64,000 bases of DNA. It comes from Panopea generosa (taxonomy: Eukaryota; Mollusca; Bivalvia; Adapedonta; Hiatellidae). The notes under the pieces are model-generated. The model did no database searches and was not told the DNA's origin. It worked only from the letters and a program-made list of their open reading frames with translations. The stretch spans positions 20,933,406 to 20,997,405 of the forward strand of contig CM055908.1 of the NCBI GenBank assembly GCA_029582155.1. Direction: 5' to 3'. Shown here piece by piece: positions 57,545 to 64,000 of the stretch. The position numbers and the translations under genes were made by a program. How positions within the stretch are numbered: position 1 is the stretch's first letter; every line of letters begins with the position of its first letter.

Positions 57545-59360
57545 CTGAAAATAGGAGTTGAAGGTGTAAGTAGGTCAAGACCAACACAAATTCAGTCGTT
57601 GGAAATATTAATTCCTTGTGGGCAAAAAGAAATTTAAACACAATAGCCTAATAGGCCATTTTTTTTAATTGAATAATAGAAGTATGTATCGTATTTATTA
57701 GCACGCATATTTTAACTATTGAAAATAGTTACCAGAAACAAAGCTGGAAGATACGTCACGCTGACGTAATATGGGTCATCTACGATTGTAATTGACATAA
57801 AATAAAATACATACAAGTAAACGCACAACCTCCGATATCGACACGCATATTTTAAGTAATGAAACGGATATTAATACAGTTACCGTATTTTTAAATTAAT
57901 CTATAGATCTACACTAAATTAAAGGTTTCAATTTTAAATTCAACTTTAAAGTTTTCAATTTTAAATTTAACTTTCAATATATATAATAGCTAAATTAAAT
58001 GTGCATACAAAGTAGAAACTATCGTATAACAAATATATCTAGCTAAGTAAGGCATGTCTACGTTTTAGGTACAGGTAAATGCTATGCAGTTCAGATGTAA
58101 TTACGTTATTATCAATTTCATTATCAAGTTATTTCCCCCCCCCCCCCCCCCACCCCACACACACACAAAATCAAAGACTAAAATTAGTATGCAACGAAAA
58201 AACAATGATTTTACAGTGCTTGGCCGTCAGGTGAGTGGTACGGAACCTTTTCTCGTGAAATGGCTGTATTATATCTTCGGTCTGAGTCCCAGCACCCAGG
58301 CGAGTCGCTGCTATGACGTACTCAAACTGCACGAGGTAACTGAATTTTACTAATGTATCACCCAGTTAGCCGTAATACTATGTAGGCCTACTCCGCTATT
58401 GATAGAAAAACATCAATATGGAAAGGAAAAATTGTACACATACAGTATATGTCATTGGGCTGCATATCTTTTGAAGACACCCACATATTGGGTGTGGATT
58501 GGGTGTCGAAGTACTCAAACAAAATCAGAGTGTGGAAGTTCTCATTTTAGTTTCATTCCACGTTTCTACTGAAATATCCTCAAATGTTCTTTAAGACCCG
58601 AAAATATATTATTTTTTCATAACAGTACAGGTAATAAATATCCAATTTCGCTTTATTTCTCTTTATTTCATGAAAATACACCCAAAATCTACTTCTTTTT
58701 CACTTGCGTGTGTAAGTACTTCTACAATTTTTTAAACTTTTTCCGTTTTCCAGAGAAAAGTATGCTAGGTGTAAAATATCTAATACTACCGTTGTTATGT
58801 TTACTGTTGGACGGGTACGGTGCTCTTTATCCCGTGTCAATTGTTTCAATATTAAAAAAGTTACAAGACATTTCTTACCTGAAGCAGCGATGTTTTTGGT
58901 GTGGTCAGCTCATTTGTGTACAGTTTTGATGACGTTGCAAAGTTTTTTTCCCGACCGTGATTGTGGATGATAATAATATATTGCGTGATTTAAGTTTTAT
59001 AAATGGCCTAAGCAGTGATATTGAGATCGTAATTTGTAAGAATAATTATTTTTTTAGCTGACAATATCAATTGCTACTAGGTGGTGATGTTTAATGCAAT
59101 ATATTATCACCACTTCTAGTATTATCAGACCTATGCTAGTGCCCTATGCTCTATAGGTTTGTGGTAAATAGTCCAAATGCTGTGCCGTCATATGTGCTGG
59201 GTTAGGCTATGCAGTGGTGTAGTTCTTTGTGACATTCATTCCCATTTATCAGTGTTCGGATTAAAATTATTATGTATTAAATTTTGTATTATAATATTTC
59301 CGATATTTCTTTCAAGAACACGATGCATATGTACCTGTACTACTACTGTAATACTACAGT
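57545..59360. other. Intergenic/intronic; poly-C run, no gene recognised
   Basis: It contains a homopolymer C run (58,137-58,152) next to a short CA run. No exon with recognisable product was found. Confidence 0.5.
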
Positions 59361-59361
59361 T

Positions 59362-59731
59362 GATGTATATAAGCAGTTCATTCAGCATCTCTGTGATAAA
59401 CATAGTTTAGATGTCTTAAAATACAAATAACTGGAGTTTGACTGTCATACGGGAAAAGCATGAAAAGCAGGATATCGAACTAAAACATCTGAATCTGTTA
59501 TCACATGCATTACCTGTGGATGATACTAATCTATTGCATGTTACATTCATCGGAGAACATTATCCTGAAAATGTGTTAACATCTGTAGTAGTGGAAGACC
59601 ATCTATTATCAGACATACATATACTACGTCAGGAAATAGAAAATAACTCAAAATCCAAAAGTGAACCTATTCCCTCAATTTCAGAAGATGAAGATGAAAA
59701 TATTCCTGCAGTCATAGAAACATATATATAA
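59362..59731 (+). pseudogene. Unrecognised coding-like fragment, one frameshift
   Basis: Plus strand, opposite to its zinc-finger neighbours. A first part reads VYKQFIQHLCDKHSLDVLKY. After what looks like one extra base near 59,426 it continues NWSLTVIREKHEKQDIELKH, LNLLSHALPVDDTNLLHVTF, and an acidic end SISEDEDENIPAVIETYI with a stop at 59,731. An acceptor-like TACTACAG lies just upstream. I do not recognise the family. The composition looks like real protein, so it may be an exon or a relic of a mobile-element gene. Confidence 0.4.
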
Positions 59732-59926
59732 AAAAATGGTGTTCGCTAGTGGTTAGTTAACAATTTCCAGTGGAAAACATATGCTATCTGTTGTTCCTTG
59801 AGTTTGTTGAATGTTTTCCAAATCATCTAAGACCTATATGAGATCTGTCACCGTAGGCATGCATACAAGCCTTATGTCTTAATGAAACAAAATAGAAATC
59901 TAGGATATCTCCGTTTTGTCTTGTGA

Positions 59927-60620
59927 TCAGATTTTATTAAATGTGCATTTTTTCGCGCGACGTTTAAATGAGAATATGTATGAATATTTTTTTCCGCAAG
60001 CACAATAAAATGGTTTGTTCATGTGCTGTGCTGACTGGTGCTTCTTAAGCTGGTCCTTTCTTGTGAAATCCATCTGACTAATTGTACAGGTTACGCTTAC
60101 ATGGCCAGCGCATATTCTCTCATGCTCATTCCTTTTGTATTTATTACTATAGCTGTGTCCACACTGTGCGCACTCATATGGTTTCAATCCAGAATGGCTA
60201 TTAACATGTGCTTCATAGCTTGCTTTAATGACAAACTGTTTTTTATAATTTCCATGAGGGCACTTCATCACCTTGCTTTTATCTTTGGCATCACCATGCA
60301 CTATTGCATGCCTGTCTAAATTGTATTTCGATGAAAAACTTTTTCAACAGGAAACGCATAAATGTGGCTGATGTTTAGCATCTTTGTGTGACACTAACTT
60401 TTCTTCAGTTTCAAAAAACAGTGTACAGGCTCTACATTGGTATTTGTCAGTATGAACTTTTAAATGTCTAATTAAAGCACATTTTGAATTATAAGCTTTT
60501 TCACAAATACCACATGAGAAAGAGTCGTGTACTACTTCTTCTACTGATACATCTACTGACCCGTCCAAAAATGATCCATCCATCTGCTCAATAACTGAGT
60601 TATCCATGTTTATAACTAAT
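59927..60620 (-). pseudogene. C2H2 zinc-finger exon F with in-frame stop and lost ligands
   Basis: The acceptor is GTTTGCAG, phase 2 (A|TTA GTT ATA AAC ATG GAT). The start would be MDNSVIEQMDGSFLDGSVDV. Fingers: CGICEKAY...HLKVH; CRACTLFF...HKDAKH; CVSC-stop-KSFSSKYNLDRH...H, where TGA at 60,344-60,346 replaces the expected glycine; CPHGNYKKQF...HVNSH, with the second cysteine lost; CAQCGHSY; CTISQMDF...HQSAQH, with the second cysteine lost; and a last CACGKKY unit lacking the first histidine. The frame stays open on both sides of the TGA, down to the stop at 59,927. This is a decaying copy, though readthrough or a truncated two-finger product is possible. Confidence 0.8.
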
Positions 60621-61833
60621 CTGCAAACAGACGAAATACAACAACTTAGTGCATGACAATATGTTCTGACAGAGAGATGTCTATTTTTCCAGTAAAATAA
60701 TTAAACATGTTTACATCAACACTTTTACTTGAAATGCATAATTGTATCTCCGCTATGTTCTCTACATACAAAAGATTGCAAACACTATAGGTATACGTTT
60801 GTTATAATACAACCTTAGGCACAATGCATGTTGCGATAATGAGAGCGCAAAATTCTATCTCTTACATAAGGTACTAAATCCAAGGCATACGATTGGTTCA
60901 AATTATCTTCCATGACATTTCAGCAATAAAAACAATAAAAGTTAATTGCAATTGATAGCGTCAGATTAAAAAGCCCCATTATTTTTACAAATTACGAGCT
61001 TGATATCACTGCTAAGGCCATTTATAAAACTAAAATCATAAAAGACACAGCACTGCTTTTCCTCGCCACACAAATAATTTTAAATTGTCCATGCTGCCAT
61101 ACTTTTTTCCAAATGTTCATAACTCTTTGAATATTGTATTTTTTGGTAAAAATTTGGATTGTTCAGAGCAAACATTACTTTTATGGGCGACATATAAAAA
61201 GTAGCCCTAAATTGAATAGTTAATAACATAAATTGTGTTTCACATTTTTTTCAACAAATTGTCACTTTTAACTCGCCATAACATACTAAATATATGTCAG
61301 TTTTAAACAGGAATCACATGACATGTTATTCATTCATGCTACTTTCTGTAGAAACAAAGATCTTTACAATGTTTTGCAGAATTGATGGTGCGATTCAACA
61401 ATACTAACCCCAATCCAGATCGCGGCACAACTACCGGAAAACGGTTTCTCCATAATCGGCTGCTTAACTCGTAACCCGTTTTCGGGTGTGATATAGGCCA
61501 CTGATAAAATGCAGTAAATACGATAGAAGACAATTCTTATATTTTAGTAAAGTGACAAATACAAATTAAGCAGAACTTTACAGACAATATCAGAACAGAC
61601 AAAACAAGACCTCCATGTTGGAGAGCAGCACAACTCAGAGACCAGCACATCTGGACTATTTGCACTTTGTTGGAGAACAGCATTAATATTTATAATAATT
61701 ATGTAACATCAGAACAATAGGCATATCAATCGAGCCTTCTTTAGTATCAGTGAAATAATTGATACATGTGTGTGCAAGTATGAATATGGTTGAGTGTACA
61801 TTATGTAACTGGCAAACTTTTGATTGTTTATTT
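60621..61833. other. No gene recognised
   Basis: AT-rich. It contains the inverted partner (61,165-61,200, ACATTACTTTTATGGGCGAC) of the phrase at 53.05 kb. Nothing else is supported. Confidence 0.5.
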
Positions 61834-62060
61834 TGACTAATTAGCATCATTTTAATGCCATCCAGGGCTATCACAGTCCGAGACGATCAGTTAACCTAAC
61901 CAATCTTTCCTGGGATCCTGGAAAGTTAACTAGTACTTGAGCACACTTATCTCAGCAATAAGATGAATGACAATGAGACACAATGTTGTATATCAATCGA
62001 CACGGATACTTTGGCTGGGATACAATATCACAATGACTGAAAAATTGTTGAAAGCAACGT
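61834..62060 (-). mobile_element. tRNA-derived SINE, family 1 (minus strand)
   Basis: On the plus strand it reads from the tail (TTAGCATCATTTTAATGCCA) through GACGATCAGTTAACCTAACC, TCCTGGGATCCTGG and ACAATGTTGTATATCAATCG. The tRNA-like head is eroded near 62,030. Confidence 0.8.
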
Positions 62061-62739
62061 TAATCACAATACAACAGCAACAATTTCTTACTAGGAACAT
62101 GTGTGTTGTGTCATTGGGCATTTGCATATAGTGATTCTTGTCTGGAAGACAGAGTGTTACTTGTATAAGTGTAATGTTTCACTATTGATGTTAATACATT
62201 CAAATTAATTAATGATGCATTACAATCATGTCTATAAATGTAACAGGATGAGAAAATATACAGTAAGTCCGGTACTTGAACTTGAAACCTTACCCTAACA
62301 GGGTGACTGTTCTAGACTGAGCGTCACTGCTATTGTTAAATTTTTCTCCTTACAGACTTCGTTCACATCATAGCATTATTTTCAAAGAGGACAAAAAATA
62401 TGTCAAGTATAAATGTTTTTATTTTTTAAACTTATAGATCCAAGAAATATTCAAAACAAGTATGTCAGAAATTGTTAAAACTTGATTTAATATGTGTCAA
62501 ATTCCTATCAGTCTATAATATTAAGAAATGTTGAACGTTTTTACACCTATCATGCAGAAGTAACTAAATTTTATCTAAATGTCTTGGCAAAACTAAATTT
62601 GCATTAACTTTCGACATTTAAAATAATCTTTTGCTGTAAAATTTGTTTTTCTACACATCTTTTCAATAGTAAAAAATATTTATTGATGTCTAACTAGAAA
62701 TGTCACTGGTAGTAAGTGTTTCATGCCCCACAAGTTGTC

Positions 62740-63050
62740 TAAGCAAAATTAATGTCATGTCATGTTGATCAATTGAGCCAAGTGTTTTTGAAATCAATGT
62801 ATGACAAAGATACAGGCCAGCCATGAAATCTCACACAAACACAAAGCGTTGTCAAACAAATTGAAAGAGTGACCTTGACCTTTGGGTTACAGATCTTAAT
62901 CATACATGTCATGTTGATCAATGGAGCCAAGTGTTTTAGAAATGCATCCATGTATGACAAAGTTACAGGCCAGATACAAAGTCTCAAACAGACTCAAAGT
63001 CTTGCCAAACAAACTTCAAGTGTGACCTTGACCTTTCATGGTCACCAGAC
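62740..63050. repeat. Two units of the ~155-bp dispersed/tandem repeat
   Basis: It carries TGTCATGTTGATCAATTGAG, CAATGTATGACAAAGATACA and GAGTGACCTTGACCTTTGGG, then a second round. It is the same family as 38.05-39.06 kb. Confidence 0.75.
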
Positions 63051-63450
63051 TGACAAAATTCAGTTAATGGCTAGGTCGCATGAGTAAAATTGACTACGGG
63101 CGCTGCCATATTGAAATGTCACTACCACGTGTTAAAAACATTTGCATTCGCCATAGGGAGGTTGCCATTGCTTTTCAAAATAGTGCCTTATGGATTGGGG
63201 TGGTACTTAAACAACTGCATAATCCAAACAGGTGAAATGCTATCTGAAAATGGTGTATGGTTTCAAGTGGTACTACAGATCTGACCAAAGCTGGTCACTC
63301 TGGGCAAAACATTTCTCAGAAACAAAGCTAATAACATCACTCTTTTATTCTATGATGAAATCAAAATTAAGCTTATTTTATGGGATATTAGAACAGCTGA
63401 CTTATTGTTTATTCAACTTTATACACACACCTCACCACAATTGTTCTACG

Positions 63451-63791
63451 TTACTTATGATTATTCATCAGGTGTCTACGAAGGCTTGATCGGCACCAGT
63501 AATGTTTGGAACACGTGTGACAGCTATATCTTTTCTCGCGATTATGTATCCCGCGTATGTGATCCGCAAGCATGTCTTTCCTTCTAAAAGAAACTGTGCA
63601 CAGCTGGCACTGGAAGATGGCAGATGATGATGAGTGTATGCTTCCGTGTCTCTTCAGTGCTGATTTTGTTGTAAATTTAGTTCCACAAATATCGCAGGTT
63701 ATTTTATTTTTGCTATGGTGCGTCATGTTATGTGCCAGTAGTTGGGATTTTTCTATAAACTTTTTCCCACAACACTGATACGGCTGGGACC
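63451..63791 (-). CDS. C2H2 zinc-finger exon G (four fingers, terminal exon)
   Basis: The acceptor is ATATTGCAG just above 63,791. Here the phase differs from the others (GG|TCC CAG CCG). It encodes SQPYQCCGKKF...HNMTH, with adjacent cysteines as in exon E. Three normal fingers follow: CDICGTKF...HGSIH, CQLCTVSF...HIRGIH, CHTCSKHY...HLMNNH. It ends HK and a stop at 63,451. With no start Met before the first finger it needs an upstream exon, which must lie beyond 63,800. Confidence 0.85.
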
Positions 63792-63949
63792 CTGCAATAT
63801 CAAAACATATAGTTATTTCTTGACATGATCAGTGTGTGTCAGCTGCATTAATGTTTTTATATTGTTTTAATTATATCCTACTCAGCTAGTCAACAGTAGA
63901 CTTCCAGTACAATACTTATATGTCAGTAATTCATATACTATCATACAAC

Positions 63950-64000
63950 ATTGATTGATTGAATATTTAGCGTCATTTTTATGCCATCGAGGACTAACAG
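63950..64000 (-). mobile_element. tRNA-derived SINE, family 1, cut by the window edge
   Basis: The last 50 bases read GATTGATTGAATATTTAGCG, TCATTTTTATGCCATCGAGG, the complement of the family 1 SINE tail. The rest lies outside the window. Confidence 0.85.

Noticed and set aside
58084-58353. Plus-strand frame with a proline run
   Set aside because: The prolines come from the poly-C tract. No other support.

Overview
The window is eukaryotic nuclear DNA, AT-rich and crowded with introns, satellites and short mobile elements. I infer an invertebrate, most likely a bivalve mollusc. The basis is an animal-type intron-rich SRP72 gene, two tRNA-derived SINE families in many copies, several short TIR elements, a piggyBac-like TTAA MITE, and very large minisatellite blocks. 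Nothing bacterial (operons, Shine-Dalgarno sites, CRISPR) is present.

Region 1 (about 1.6-16.5 kb, minus strand) holds one complete gene, SRP72, the 72-kDa subunit of the signal recognition particle. I could place all 17 coding exons with GT-AG junctions and matching phases, giving about 659 codons. The one exception is exon 11, where a single base appears to be missing. Its introns carry SINEs, MITEs and a 35/49-bp minisatellite that abuts, and seems to have copied, the exon 6 splice donor.

Region 2 (about 18.2-29.9 kb) is repetitive. A 3.4-kb foldback-like structure has two arms of about 1.08 kb in inverted orientation around a decayed non-LTR reverse-transcriptase fragment. It abuts a 7.6-kb, 56-bp-period satellite of about 136 copies.

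Region 3 (about 30.9-63.8 kb, minus strand) is a scattered set of C2H2 zinc-finger exons (A at 31 kb, B at 34 kb, C at 42.5 kb, D+E at 57 kb, F at 60 kb, G at 63.6 kb). All are on the same strand, and each follows a splice acceptor. For A, B, C, E and F the acceptor leaves the same codon phase (phase 2), as does the internal acceptor of D. This fits either a cluster of alternative 3' zinc-finger exons sharing an upstream exon beyond the right edge, or a run of tandemly duplicated zinc-finger genes. At least two members are damaged: B is interrupted by a MITE, and F has an in-frame stop plus lost zinc ligands. Between them lie a 93-bp tandem repeat, a 43-bp satellite of about 136 copies (5.9 kb), a 36-bp and a 33-bp minisatellite, a GATC-rich 29-bp repeat, SINEs and transposon remnants.

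Only SRP72 has a function I can name with confidence. The zinc-finger exons are presumed DNA-binding, targets unknown. All coordinates were read by eye, so repeat boundaries are good to roughly 10-30 bases.
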